Assembly (NCBI RefSeq): GCF_013373865.1
Contig: NC_050467.1
Span: forward strand, 9,050,795-9,114,794
DNA length: 64,000 nucleotides
Direction of reading: 5' to 3'
Source: Monomorium pharaonis
Taxonomy: Eukaryota; Arthropoda; Insecta; Hymenoptera; Formicidae
Below the pieces are notes generated by a model, which made no database searches, was not told the DNA's origin, and was given only the letters and a program-made list of their open reading frames with translations. Both the position numbers and the translations under genes were made by a program. Shown one piece after another: positions 30,245 through 43,386 of this stretch. Position 1 is the stretch's first letter. Every line of letters begins with the position of its first letter.

Positions 30245-31285
30245 CAGGGTTGGGAACGTTACCTTAAAAAAGTAACGCGTTACCGTTACCGTTACTTTTT
30301 GTAAAAAGTAACTCGTTACCGTTACTCGTTACTTATTTTAAAAAGTAACGCGTTACCGTTACCGTTACCGTTACTTAGAAAGTAACGATTCGTTACTTCT
30401 TTGAAATGCTAAAGTAAAATGTTAAATTATAAAATTACATTATTTAATAATCAATATTAAAACTTAAAACTTTAAACTAGTTTCTAATATATAGCAAGCT
30501 TTTTTATATTAAACTCAATTAATAATTATTCTAATTTTTTATATTAATATCTTTATTTTTTTAATATACTTATCTTTATAAGAATTTATATTGTAATTCA
30601 CAAATGTCATTTTGTCAAAAATTATTAATAAACTTTGTTTTTAAAAATTAATGTTATATAAGCATTCCAATATTCATTACCAGTATTGAAAATCTATAGT
30701 TCAGTTTCATATACATATACTATAGACTTTTAGACTTTTAATACTAGCAGTGACTATCGGAATGCAGCCTATATAAGGTAGAGAATATTTTTCAAACATA
30801 TATTTAAAATATATATTATAAAATATGGAAATAAATATTTTATAATTGCATTTATTGCACGTAACCTATAATCTAGCAGATAGGTTATACATATTGTATG
30901 TATTTGCGTATTGAAGACGACTATCTATAGTCTTTTAAATCTCAAAATAAAAGGTTTACGCATCGCATTAACAAGATATTTCAACAGGGCATTCTCATGT
31001 GGCATTGACTTCCAGCGCCCTATATCGGAATATTTTTATCCAATTAAGAATTAATTATCCATTAAGAATAATGCGCGCGACCAGTACGCGATCTATTGAA
31101 CAGATATAAAAGATATAGGGAACTAAAGTAACGATAAAAGTAACGGCTGAATTCGTTACCGTTACTGTAAAAATGTAACGACGTTACCGTTACCGTTACA
31201 GACATAAAAAAGTAACGAGCGTTACCAAAAAAATGTAACGAAAACGGTAACGGCGTTACAAGTAACGCGTTACTTCCCAACCCTG
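30245..31285. mobile_element. Non-autonomous hAT element
   Basis: Exact 8-bp duplications TTAAGGAA at 30237-30244 and 31286-31293 flank a 1041-bp segment that starts CAGGGTTGGGAA and ends TTCCCAACCCTG. Both ends are built of many GTAACG/CGTTAC words. No transposase is present. Size of the duplication and the terminal motif are diagnostic for hAT. Confidence 0.88.
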
Positions 31286-31681
31286 TTAAGGAATATAATA
31301 TTACAAATATTTTAATAAAAATATTAAAATTAAAGTTGTTTAAAAAAGATGGAAAGTTGTAAATAAACAAGAAAAAAATTAAAAATAGGTAATACGAAAA
31401 TAATATAAAAAAATAATAAAGAAATAAAAATGCGCACAAAGTGAGCAAATGTATTGTTCTAATTAAGATAAAAATTATACGATTATATTTATTACTAAAT
31501 AGCATTAATTTCATCCATTTTTAATATTATTTTTTTCTCAAATATTTACTTGTATAAATTTAATTAAAAATACAGTTTATTTTAGCAATATGTTTTTATA
31601 AATTTTATGTTAACTCAAATTCTTAAGAATATTGTACATCTGTTTTATATGATGTATATATTACACACACACATATATATA

Positions 31682-32045
31682 CAGGGTGTTTCGCATAAGG
31701 TATGCAATATTTCATGGAAAGATAGACGGGATCAAGGTGAACATTTGATCACTAAAAGTCCACTATAGTTTTTGGATATCTCTAATAATAGTCGAGATAT
31801 TAATCTTTCAAATTGTACGAATGAGAGCGCACCGAGGGAGTCGGCAACCAATGCTTGACACAATGAGCCGTGCTATAGCTCGAACGGCTCAGCGCTTTTC
31901 TCAGCGCGCTCTCATTCGTACATTTTAAAAAATTAATACCTCGGCTGTCATTGGAAATATCCAAAAACTATAGTGGACTTTTATGTTCACCTTGATCCCG
32001 TCTATCTTTGCATGAAGTATTTTATATCTTATGTGAGACACCCTG
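31682..32045. mobile_element. TA-flanked MITE (CAGGGTGT ends)
   Basis: Starts CAGGGTGTTTCGCATAAG and ends CTTATGTGAGACACCCTG, flanked by TA on both sides. Inverted similarity of about 110 bp continues inward (CCACTATAGTTTTTGGATAT). A Tc1/mariner-type origin is likely. Confidence 0.75.
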
Positions 32046-32386
32046 TATACACACACACACACACACAGACACGCACGCACGTACGCACACACACACACAA
32101 GTTTAATTCCACATACTACAAATTTTAGCAATGTCACAGCAATGTCAACATTGCAACATTTTTGCAATATTGTTTTATGCTATATGCCCATACAGCATAA
32201 AATATAATGCAATATTATAGTAACGTTGCAATACTTCAATAATATTGCAGCAATATTACAACATTGTTAAAATGTTCTATGCTGTATATGGAATTTAAAA
32301 TACAATTTCTAATTTAAAATAAATATTAGTAAGATAATGCAATGCAAGCAACGTAACTCAAAATATATATGTATATAAAAAAAAAA
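32046..32386. other. CA microsatellite and AATATTGC-rich DNA, no gene
   Basis: An ACACAC/ACGCAC tract (32048-32100) is followed by DNA rich in GCAATATT and AACATTG words in both orientations around TATACAGCATA, probably a small decayed MITE. Confidence 0.5.
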
Positions 32387-34733
32387 TTACTGCGAATTTT
32401 CATATAAATTATAAAGTTCTTCAAGTAACTTGTCTGATACCACAGTTTTCGTATTATCAGTATCGCGTTTTACATTATTTTTCGACTCCGAGGAATTAAA
32501 TCGATTGATATTAGGAGTCAACAAACAACTTAAATGGGATTTCATGTTCATATACTCCTGTAAAGGCCTTCCCATCTTATCTTTGTATCTAGTCTTTGCG
32601 GGCGTGCGATTCGCGAGCGGTTTAATTGGCGTATTTAATTTCATGGTAATATCTAATTCATTTTCCAATTTCACGAAGCTATCGTTCGAAACGTTCAAGT
32701 CATTCAAAACCTTTTTCATTAAGCGCGCGGAACGCCTCTTTGCTCCGGATTTAGATTCTTTATCCTGATTCATCATTGATGAATTCAAAGTATCTTCATT
32801 TTCTTTATTAGAAGAGGCTCCAGAAGCAACATATGTTTGATTCATCAGTTGCGTTACATTTGTTTTTAATGATTCAGATTTTCTAACATCGAGCGTTCTA
32901 CAAATTTTCTTTGAAACATTATTGTGTTCCGTATTAATGTTAACAATTGTTATACATGATAATTTATCCATGTTATCCATCACTTTTATATTATCATTTA
33001 TATTCTTTGTTACTTCCATCGTTTGTTTAATCTCAGCTTTATTATTGTCTTTAATTTCTCTACTTGCCACATTTGGTACAGATAACATATTATTAATGCT
33101 AGTTAGTATTAACTTTAGACTAGCCGTATCTTCTTCCAGCCTATTGACGAGATGTTCCAGTTTAGATGCAAAAGCAGTAAATTCCGTTTTACTAAGAGTC
33201 ACATGACCATCATCGTTAGTATCATGCTGTGAATTCAAGCACGACTCGCTTAACGTTTTAACGGTTCGCAGAGACAAATGTAAACCTTCTTGATAAATAT
33301 TTGTAGCTAGACATTCGTCTTTATCAATATTAATTGAACAAATCTCTTCTACCTTTTCTGCATCAGGTAAATCTGTGCAATAAATGTTTTGATTTACATC
33401 GTTACCATTGTGCAGATCAGCATTTATTTTCGCATTCATATCACCCACAAAGAACTGCGATCCATTAGTAGCGTCATTAAGCTTGTTATTATGGCTTCGA
33501 TTTTGACAAATATTAATAATATTCGGATTCTCATTAGAATGTAAATTTTCTGAGATTTTTGCCGTATCACTATTCGTGTCTGCGAGATCTGAGTGAGGAG
33601 AATGCAAAATGTTTATGCCAGATTGTTCATTCGTGTTAAGTGTCTGCGACGATATACTCGGTATGATTAATGTTTTGTTCCTTTCCATACGTACGATGGC
33701 ATCAGCAGAGTTGAGTACCTATTTAAAATAAAAAGTTGAATAATAAAGTTAAAAAGTTAATAATTTGTAACTAAATTTAATTTTAAATAAGTTAATTTTT
33801 AATTTTAAGTAAGGATTTTTAAAACATAAAATTTAATTTATTGACTTTTCCTGAGTTAAAAAATTTTCCTATGATAAAAAAATACATTTCACTTAAAATA
33901 ATATAGTATAATGTTATAAGTGTGCGGTGAGTTCGGCTATTGCGCGTAAATGCGTTCATCCGCACAAGTGAGCAATAGCCGATCCGCACATGTTGCACAC
34001 AATATTATTTGTTACCTGTGAGTCAAAATGTGATCCTTGAGTATAAATTAATAGGTAAGGAAAGAACCACTTTCAATGCACAAATAGCAAAAAATATTTC
34101 TTTATTATTTCATATAAATTTGCCAATATTAATTTTATTTGACAATTATTATAACGTAATATTGTTTTTATTGAAATTAATATAACTTGAAAAATTACGA
34201 CATTTTAATTTAAGATAAATGATACTTTTTAAAATTAACTTTTAATTTAATTTTAATTAATTAAATACAATTTTTAACTTAAGTCAGTTTTTTTACGCAA
34301 CTTTTAATGTAATTAATTTTATAAACTATTCCCTTAATTTAATTTTTATTAAAAAAATATAAACTTACCGAAGACTGAGAATCAGTGTTTGAATTAATAC
34401 TTTCTATTAGAGACGAATTGTTTTCCAATATTTTAGGAATCTTCGTGTTTATGTTGTCAGAATCCATTGTTGAAATCCGGAATTGACATAATTCGTCCTT
34501 ATTTCGTTTGAATCTGTTTTTAATATATAATTCTTTTATGGTATTCGGGGGCACTAAGAAACTTTCTCTCGTAAATGAACATGATTTTTTTTCTCTTGGA
34601 TCATTATTTATATTATCCATACTAACTCTGATGAGTCTTTTAGTTTTCATTGTAGAAATTGGGATTTCTGTAAATTTTAAATTTCGCCGAACATTTCGTC
34701 CGTTGTAAGGTAATTTTGTGTCTATGTCTGTTA
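32387..34733 (-). CDS. Host gene, two visible exons; predicted nuclear protein
   Basis: Exon 34733-34369 begins after a TTTTTTCAG acceptor, so at least one upstream exon is missing, and ends at a GTAAGTTT donor. The next exon starts after a TTTAAATAG acceptor at about 33719 and runs to the TAA at 32387; both junctions are in phase 0. The encoded part is about 565 residues, rich in Asn, Ser and Lys. Features: LPYNGRNVRRNLKF near the visible start, a predicted coiled coil around FASKLEHLVNRLEEDTASLK, a basic KRRSARLMKK motif, and a C-terminal stretch with TPAKTRYKDKMGRPLQEYM. The composition suggests a chromosome- or cell-division-associated protein, but I do not recognise the family. No frameshift is seen. 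Confidence 0.65.
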
Positions 34734-36492
34734 CTGAAAAAATATAATAAACAAAAAAGATATTGCTAGTTGTTGGTAGTAAAATAAAGAGGTTCTTCAG
34801 TTTAAAAAGAAATTAAGAGAAAATACATGACACACGCGCGCACAAGGTTTAGCATTATAATCTTGAAAATAATAACAAAAATAAAATAATAAATTTTTGA
34901 CTCTTCGTATACACACTGGATGGTTACCCATAACTAAAATTCCGCGCTCTGTACCTTTTATGTACTGTAATAAATGGAACTAGTGTCGCCATCAAATTGT
35001 AGTTTGGGGTCTTAAGTAAGATTTCATTCCACTCTGCTAGTAAAATAAGCGTCACTTAGCTTCTGGTAGCTGAAGTGGATGTGCAGGTATTTATCACCTC
35101 GTGTGTGTATACGAGATTAAATACGAGACAATTTTTTCCTTAAAGATAAACATTTCAACAATAAAATGCTAAATTTTTACTTAAAAACAATAAAAATTAC
35201 GAAAGTTACCTTTTTTTTGCAAAAACTCACTTTTTTGTAAATTGCGAACTATAAGTTTTTTAAGTATGAAATTTCTTAAATTTTAATACCAAAAGTGTGT
35301 AAATATTTCCTCTAAACATTAAAGTTAAAGTAATCATAAAATTTTTCAGAATTTTAGCATAAATATTTTAAAAGGTACAGTTGTTTAAAATTGCCGTGAG
35401 TGGCAAATGCGAAGGTTGAAAAGTTAGGTATGTATACGAAAGATCAATAGTGTTTTTAAACAAAATTCATGTATTTTGTTTATAATTAAATTATTTAAAA
35501 ATCGCTTTCCAATAAAATTCAATGTTATTTTAAAAAACCTCTTAAACTATATCAAAATATTTGAAAAAATTTAAGAAAGCTTATAGAATAAAATTGAATT
35601 ATTATTTCAAGCATTACATTGCCAAGAAGAAACTTGGTTTACAATAATCTTTTATATATACATCTATCCATGCCAAATATGTTTACAAGATCCTCAAATC
35701 TATTAATAATTGATTTTGATAAAAGTTATAGAGGGGCCGCCTTGTGTACTTGAGTAAAGGGATTTTCAGCAAAGACCTTAGTTTCCAAAAAAAGCAAGTT
35801 TGAATTATTATTGATTAGCAAAAAATTGAAGTTTTAGACATGTCTGGTATATGTTCAGAACTTCAACTATTTGTTAACCAGTAAAGTATGATCCACCAGA
35901 CAGCAAATGCGACTCGTACACTGCCGATCCGGGTTCACATCCCGATTTTGCTTAATTTTTTTTAAATAAAATGATAAATGTTCCATTTTTTATTTTTATA
36001 TTATAAATATTCATTATGAAATTTTTAATTTTTAATAAATTAAATTTGTTTTTATAACAGAAAAATAAAATAAAAGTAATTGATTTAAAAAAATGCATTT
36101 GCATGCAATCATACTTTTTTTTTTAAACATTCTTGAGAATTATGGTAGTGTCTCGTACCAAGTAAACAAGCAGCGCAAGACGGATCGTGTTCTTTATGAA
36201 AGATGACGACTTGCAAGCATTTGCGAACATATGAGATTTACTAGATTTCAATTACTAGATTTCAATAACGACTGAACTGATCAAGTTTTGAGTGAGCTCA
36301 ATCGATAACTTAAGTTTGAATTATATAATAAAACTGTTTTAATTTTTCTTTACACGTCCTACGAGCTGAGATATCGCGATACAAAGACAAATATCAAAAT
36401 TTTCATGTAAGATACGTTGTTAACCCTGTTCGTTTCTCACTATTATCAGCTGACACTTGCTTACATGCATCATATATGTAATACTTCTATAT
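34734..36492. other. AT-rich DNA, one tRNA-like B box
   Basis: No further coding exon was recognised, though missing 5' exons of the neighbouring gene should lie in this direction. At 35881-35955 a B-box-like GGGTTCACATCCC follows an unclear A box, perhaps a decayed SINE. Confidence 0.35.
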
Positions 36493-36694
36493 GGCCAATC
36501 CCTGTAGGTGAAAGAGCGAAAACATCACAGTGCTGACGATATTATTTTCTCTATCTATTTGTGTACTTCGTTCGCGATGCGCATGCTCGACCATTCGCGC
36601 ACGCGCGTCGCGAATGAAGTACACAAATAGACAGAGAGAGAACGATATCGTCTGCACCGTGATGTTTTCGCTCTCCCACCTACAGGGATTGGCC
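36493..36694. mobile_element. Palindromic MITE
   Basis: Starts GGCCAATCCCTGTAGGTG and ends with its complement; arms of about 90 bp include TTTGTGTACTTCGTTCGCGA. The centre is GC-rich. Confidence 0.8.
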
Positions 36695-38043
36695 ATGTAT
36701 AAGTATTACATATATAACATGCATACGCTTATCGCTAGATTTCAATCTAATTATCGAGAATTGAAAATAACAAATGACTTTGCGTTAGATCGCTGTCATT
36801 CATATAGAGAATACTTGATATCGCTAGAAGTACAATTGGTCACACTGCATTACGTTCTCAAGTTTGTAACCCTTTAATCAACGATTAGGTTAATCAGAGC
36901 TTGGTGCAAGTGGCCCTTAGCTTTCGATTGAGTCTAGTTAGAATTCGATCGGTTGAACCGTTATTGAGATCTGACAATCTCGCGTCAATTATTTTTCTTA
37001 AAGAAGCACACAGACACACTTGGCACTTTTAACTTTTTTTTTTTAATAATTTTGTTTAATGATATTTATCGTACAAACGCTCAACCATAAATTTAGAAGC
37101 ACTATAAACATCTTATAAAAACAACTTCTTTGTAGTCAAACAGATTTTTAAAAAGGGATACAAAAGATATAAATCATAAAAAAGTTTTTTCTTCAAACAC
37201 TTTCAAAGCAAGGTCTTTTGATCTTGGATTGATGCTGCTTCGCACTGAATTTGAAATAACCAACGGAAAAATATAAACAAAAATATAAGCAAAAATCTTT
37301 CACAAAAAATCTCCTTTAAAATATTAAAATATAAAAGTGGTAAAAACATTAAATACAAAAAGTTATTTAAAATTAGCTGTAATACTGTGAAAAGCAATTG
37401 ATAATTCAATAACTAATAAAAATATCGTAAATATTTACAATATAAAGATTAAAAAACAAAGAGAATAATATATTGACTAAATTAGTCAGATTTATTAATA
37501 TTACAACGTTTCAACCTTAGTTTTAGATCATTTTCAAGTGTGCAATTAATAATGCCGATTTAATACAAACATTATCGAATCAATGTAATTCAAATTGTTT
37601 CATGCCATATGAACACTAAAATATATTAAAAATAAGATAAGTATAAAAATTTTTAATAGAAGATGAGTATAAAAATTTTTATTTAAACAAACCAAAAGCG
37701 GGACGCAAAACTGGATTGCGCACACTGTTCGATGAGCCATACTCGTCAACTGATCAACAAATAGTCAAAGCATATGCAGAATACGTCTAAAATCTTAATT
37801 GATAAGACTTCCATATCCAACCCTCTAATTTTTATAAAATTTTGCAGACACGTAGTTTTTTCTAAATGTAATCAAATCCCATAAAGGCGAATGTACAGAA
37901 ACGTCTAGTTTTAAAGATATATAACTTTTAATTACATTTAGCTTATGTAAACAATTTTTGAAATTTTTATCTAAAAAAATCTAAAATAAATTTTCATACA
38001 ATTATTTTTATTGTTATATACCTTATACATATATATTTATATA
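36695..38043. other. AT-rich DNA with a degenerate hammerhead-like site
   Basis: No gene is seen. On the minus strand at 37506-37541 TTGAAAATGA, a weak stem and GAAACG recall the Penelope-type hammerhead ends found elsewhere here, but the catalytic box is degraded. Confidence 0.35.
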
Positions 38044-38702
38044 CACTCATTCGCAAAAAACGAACCATCTGATTTTTCTCAAATTTTTTAATATCTTTCA
38101 ATAGCTACAACTCCGCCAAAAATTATCGTATCAATATGATAATTCAATAACTAATAAAAATATCGTAAATATTTATTTACAATATAAACATTACCAAAGC
38201 TCAAATTAAAGCTTAAACTTTTCTCTTAAAAATCATATGATTCGTAACTGAGTTACAACATACATTTTACAAAATGGCGGATCTCGAAGTGCTTGAAAAA
38301 TGAGAAAAAAAATTTTTTTAATCGTTGCGCAGCTCAAGGAAGTTAGTTCCCTGATTTAAAAGTGTATGAGTTTTTAAGCTCATTAAACTTTATTTCTTGA
38401 GAAATTTTTGGAATCTATCTTTGGAACGTTTTTTTACGATTTTTTACAAAGCTACATCATTTTAAAAAATGTTACAAAAACGAAAACTTTTTCATTTAAA
38501 ATTAGCACTTCATGAACTAATTTGATGTATAACTTTAACTCCTTCTATTGTTGATCAACGTTACAACCTGTGCGACTGTTGCAGAATCTAATGACATTGT
38601 TGCGAAATTGAACTGAGTATTAAAACAATACGCTCAACCTTTATACATACAACGTAAACGACGCCAAAAAAAAAAGTTTTCCTCCAATATTCAACTTTCG
38701 TA

Positions 38703-39898
38703 TTAGGTGTACAACTTTGCTTCCGCCGTTTTTTTCGAAATTCGAGGCTTTATTGTGAAAAACTGGTTACACATTTACAATTCAAAGTATTGTCCATCGC
38801 TGGCCACTACTTTCTCCCATCTTTCTGGCAGCATACGAATCCCGCGAAAAAACTGGTCATCTTTTGAGACGATCCACAAATCGATCCAATTTTTCTTCAT
38901 AAGAACGGAAGTGTTGGTCAGCCAAGCCATGTGTCATTGATCGAAACAAGTGATAGTCAGAGGAAGCAATGTCCGGAGAATACGGCGGGTGAGGTAGGAC
39001 TTCTCATTTCAATGTTTCCAAGTATGTTTTGACGGGCTTCGCGACATGAGATCGAGCATTGTCATGATGCAAAATCACTTTTCGCGTCTATCGTTGTATT
39101 GCGGCCGTTTGTCTTTCAGTGCTCGGCTCAAACGCATCAATTGCTTTCGATACCGATCGCCTGTGATTTCAGTCGGTTTTAGTAGCTCATAATACATTAC
39201 GCCGAGCTGGTCCCACCAAATACAAAGCATGATGTTGGAGCCGTGAATATTCGGTTTAGCCGTCAATGTGGAAGCATGGCCAGGAAATTCTCATGATTTT
39301 CTGCGCTTGGGGTTATCGTAATGAACTCATTTTTCGTCCTCAGTCACAATACGATGCAGAAATCCCTTCCGTCTTTGCCTTGCAAGCAGCTGTTCACAAG
39401 CAAACAAACGCCGTCTAACATCTTTCGGCTTCAACACACACTCGTACGGCACCCAATTTCCTTGCTTCTGAATCATTCTCATGACTTTCAGGCGTTTTGA
39501 AATGGCTTGTTGAGTCACTCCCAATGAGTCCTGCCAATTCTTCTTGCGTTTGACACGAGTCTTGATCAAGTAATGCCTCCAATTCTGCATCTTCAAAAAC
39601 CTCTCTTCCACCGCCATGCCGGTCTTCGACGTCAAAATCATCGTTCTTGAAGCGTTAAAATCACTCTCGGCACGTTCTTTCACTAATAGCGGCCTTTCAC
39701 TAATAGCCTTACCATACGTATTTGAGAGCATTCGATGAGCCTCAGCCGCAGATTTTTTCATATTGAAGCAAAAAATTAAAACCTCCCGCAAATGATGAAA
39801 ATTTGGCTCGTAAGCTGGCATTTTCAATCGAGAATAACTTTATAACGCGGACACAAATCGACTAATATTTCGATGGCGTTATGTTTACAAATGCCTAA
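38703..39898 (-). pseudogene. Mariner element with broken transposase
   Basis: The minus strand from 39827 encodes a mariner transposase start (FCFNMKKSAAEAHRML, then SLGVTQQAISKRLKVM, RQRRKGFLHRIVTEDEK), but the helix-turn-helix segment is scrambled by frameshift. The catalytic part continues in other frames toward 39075-39266 (HGSNIMLCIWWDQLGVMYYE) and to about 38780. The left end, TTAGGTGTACAACTTTGC next to TA, and a similar inverted end near 39898 mark the element. Inactive. Confidence 0.78.
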
Positions 39899-40282
39899 GC
39901 TTATTGTATGATGTCTACGACCTATTTATTTCGACCACCACTTACCGCTACAGCCGCTATTGGAAAACGGTGAAAACAAAGTTGTACAATCTAAATGTCG
40001 AAAAAAAGCGTTTTTTGGCGACGTTGTACAAAGGTCGAGTGTATTGTTTCGATACTCAGCTCAATATCGCAACAATGTCATTAGATTCTGCAACAGTCGC
40101 ACAGATTGCAGCGTTAATTAATGATGGAAGGAGTCAACGTTACGTATCCAATTTTTTAAACGTTTCTCGTACAACTGTACAGCGATCGTACAACAGATAC
40201 TTGGAACGGGTAGTTATGATCGGAAACCTGGATCTAATTATCTAAGATGACCAGTATACATCAGCATATTATGTCAGTCAAA

Positions 40283-41600
40283 ATAAAAAATAGCTGTTTT
40301 TCCGAAAACGGCCATGCTCCTATTGTTCAAATTTTATAAATAGCTTTTGTTTAGATAGAAAAGAAGTATATTAAAAAGATTTTTGGCGATTCAAAGGTTA
40401 AGCCACTTTTTAAATTATTTTTTATATTTTCTGTATATTTTAATATACAACGTTTTGATCTGTTTATGTTGACATATGTTGCGGGGGTGGGGTAGTTTCC
40501 CAATGGAGGCTGGGGGTTGACAGTGACTTTGTCCTTGACTCAGTTATGTGTATTATATTGAGAGTATGTATTGTTTATATTGTTCGCGAGTTAGTTTAGC
40601 TTGTAGTATTTTGACGCGCTGATTTCGAATATGATAGTGAAAATTGGCGCAAATCATAGAGCCATAAAAATCACGGTTTTTTATTTATTTCCGCAAATTA
40701 TGGGAACTTCAAATAATACTTCAGATAAAAGTTATAGATTTCATGGAAATACATATTTTATGTTCTATTGCCATAAAGACAATAGTTTTTAAGAAAAACG
40801 ACGTCAAATGTTCAAAATTTCATAAAACTTATCTAACACAATTCGAGTTTTATTAGTTAATTTTATTAGTTAATAACGGAAGGGGATGCAGCAAAGCCCC
40901 TCCTTCACCCACGTGTTTTTTGTACCACATGGGTTTCCACGCGTAGTGAGGTCCACCCCTGCTTATAGAACAACGTCCACGCTTGTACTGTACCACATGG
41001 GTTTGCGACTTTCCAGGGCATCTGTACCGACGGGGTGGGTGCAGGAAGGGGGGCAAAGCCTCCTTTGCCTCCCTGTGCGTGCGTGCGTGCGCGCGCGCGC
41101 GCGCGCGTGTGTGTGTGTGTATAACCACAGCGAAGCGTCCACACTTCGTACTACACTACATGGGTTTGCGACTTTCTACACGTAGCGAAGTCCACACTTC
41201 CCCCCCGCCCCGCTTAAAGAGCGAAATGACGTCCATGCTTGTACTATACCATCGATTTGCGATTTCAGATTTGAAATTGTGGCTAAATAGGGACTTAAAA
41301 TTGGTTGGGTTAGAGTTAGGAAAAAATACGGGGAGGGGATACATGGGGAAAAACGGAGCCCCTCCCTCGCCCACACGTTCTCTGCACTATATTTATGTTA
41401 ATATGTGTCAAAATAAACATCATCAAAACGTTCAATATTAAAATATACAGAAAATATAAAAAATAATTTAAAAAGTGGCTTAACCTTTGAGTCGCCAAAA
41501 ATCCTTTTAGTATACTTCTGTTCTATCCAAATGAAAGCTATTTATAAAATTTGAACAAAATCGGAGCATAGCCGTTTTCGGACAAATAGCCTAAAAAGTA
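40283..41600. mobile_element. Foldback element inside the Tc1 transposase
   Basis: Terminal inverted repeats of about 170 bp (40283-40450 and 41440-41600) share TTCAAATTTTATAAATAGCT and GGTTAAGCCACTTTTTAAAT. The interior contains repeated ACATGGGTTTGCGACTTTC-type words, a CG/GT tract at 41079-41122 and no coding domain. One diverged end is also seen alone at about 45690-45790. Confidence 0.65.
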
Positions 41601-41890
41601 ATCTGCAACAAATTGGAGGTGAGCGATACCATTCGGTAAAGACTTGCGGAGAAAAATCTTTAAAATCAACGACTAGTCTTAGCTAGCTTCAAAAAATCGG
41701 CACTGCGAAATTCGATTAAATTTCGCAATAGAACGTAACGATGGAATTATTATGATTGGAGTCGTATGTTATTCACGGACGAATCGAGATTTTGTTTCAG
41801 AATACCTGATAGACATCGAGTGTATCGTCGTGTTGGATAATAATTTGCTTCATGTGCCTTAAAAATAAAACTTTAATGGTGGCTCCATTA

Positions 41891-42263
41891 CCCAGATAGC
41901 CAAGCGAGATTAAGCATATCGGGCAAATTAATGCACTGCATGTATGTTGTAAACTTGCCCACAATTTGCTGTCATTGTAATTTAACGTGGAATCAAGTCT
42001 TAACATCAGGAGAGCAAATAAGCTTCATGAATTTATAAAATTATAAGTGCATGCATTGAGGAATAATAACACATGTCTTGTCACAATGACAGCAATTGTG
42101 CATGCATGTTGACAACTTGCCGTCAGTTGAATTCTAATGTAGAATTTTATATGATGTCAGAACAACAGACAGTTTGAGGAAACACCTTGGCTTTAGTTTG
42201 ATCAAATTAATAGGGAATAAATGACAGCAAAATAACAACGTTGCCTTTATTTGGCTATCTGGA
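41891..42263. mobile_element. MITE splitting the Tc1 catalytic region
   Basis: Ends CCCAGATAGCCAAG and TTTGGCTATCTGG. Removing it rejoins GGSI to MVWDG of the transposase, which fixes its borders. Confidence 0.7.
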
Positions 42264-43386
42264 TATGGTTTGGGATGGAATATCGGCTACCGGTCATACG
42301 GACCTCCACTTTTTTTTAGCATAATATGGATTCCCACATTATATGTTTATATTAAAAACATTATTATTCCATACGTAATGCCTTACAAGAAATTAAATGG
42401 AGAAAATTTTTCATTGATGCAAGATTACGTGAGACCACGTTGCGCAAATAGTGACTAATTTTTTGATCACGTAAACATACCCCGAATGCTGTGGCCTGAA
42501 TATGAGTCCGGATATGAATCCTATAAGATATTTATGGAATATCCTAAAACGAAGAGTTAGAAAACATAATGCTCAAACATTAGCAGCACTCCGCAACGCC
42601 TTGCAAGAAGAATGGGACAATTTAAGACAAGAAGAAATAAGAAATTTAATTAACAGTATGCCTTAACAAATACAAAAATACAAAAATTGTTAAATACAAG
42701 AGGAAGTAATACACATTATTAAAGCACACATATACGTGCGTGCGCGCACACACGCACGCACGCACGCATGCACGCGCGTGTACACATACACGCGCGCGGG
42801 ATCAGGTTCCTACTATGTCCATGTCGTTTATCCTGGGTAATTCCAAAAGTAAGATACACATATGCACACACTCACAATATTTAAATTCGCGTTTACTTTT
42901 AAGAGACAAATTTTTAAACTTTAAAATTTTTATTTTAATTTACCTTTTTAAAGAGTTTTTCCATGACAATTTTTTTATGAATTACTGATTTTAAATGAAA
43001 AAGTTGTCGTTTTTGTAACATTTTCTTCAAAATAATGTAACTGTTTAAAAAAGTCATAGAAAAAAGTTCCAAAAATTGATTTGTTAGAAAATGAATGAGT
43101 TTAAAAACACATACATTTTTAAACCAGGGAGTTGACTTTCTTGAGCTACGCAACGATTAAAAAATTTTTTCTCGATTTTTTAAGCACTATCTTCAACGTC
43201 CGCCATTTTGTAAAATGTTTGTCGTAACTCAATTACAGTTTATATGGTGTTTTCAAGAGGAAAGTTTAAGCTTTAATTTGAGTTTTGATTCATCTCGATA
43301 CAATATTTTTTTGCGGAGTTGTCGCTATTAAAAGATATTTGAAAATTTGAGAAAAATTAGGTGGCTCGTTTTTTTGCAGATAAGTG

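Larger units (their letters stand above)
40076..42665 (+). pseudogene. Tc1-like transposase, fragmented
   Basis: Three pieces read in plus orientation. At 40076-40210 is an N-terminal helix-turn-helix (LDSATVAQIAALINDGRSQR, NVSRTTVQRSYNRYLE). At 41735-41842 is the catalytic block WSRMLFTDESRF, then RVYRRVG. At 42264-42665 is the C-terminal part, MVWDGISATGHTDL followed by SPDMNPIRYLWNILKRRVRK. The gaps are the foldback insertion at 40283-41600 and the MITE at 41891-42263; stops and frameshifts are also present. It is the former transposase of the surrounding long-TIR element. Confidence 0.78.
38044..43386 (+). mobile_element. Tc1-type element with long TIRs, interrupted by nested insertions
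   Basis: Ends CACTCATTCGCAAAAAACGA and its inverted relative (TTTTTTTGCAGATAAGTG), each flanked by TA, define a 5.3-kb unit. Inverted similarity runs about 430-460 bp inward (to about 38510 and from about 42960). It encloses broken Tc1 transposase, a mariner, a foldback element and a MITE. Confidence 0.75.
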
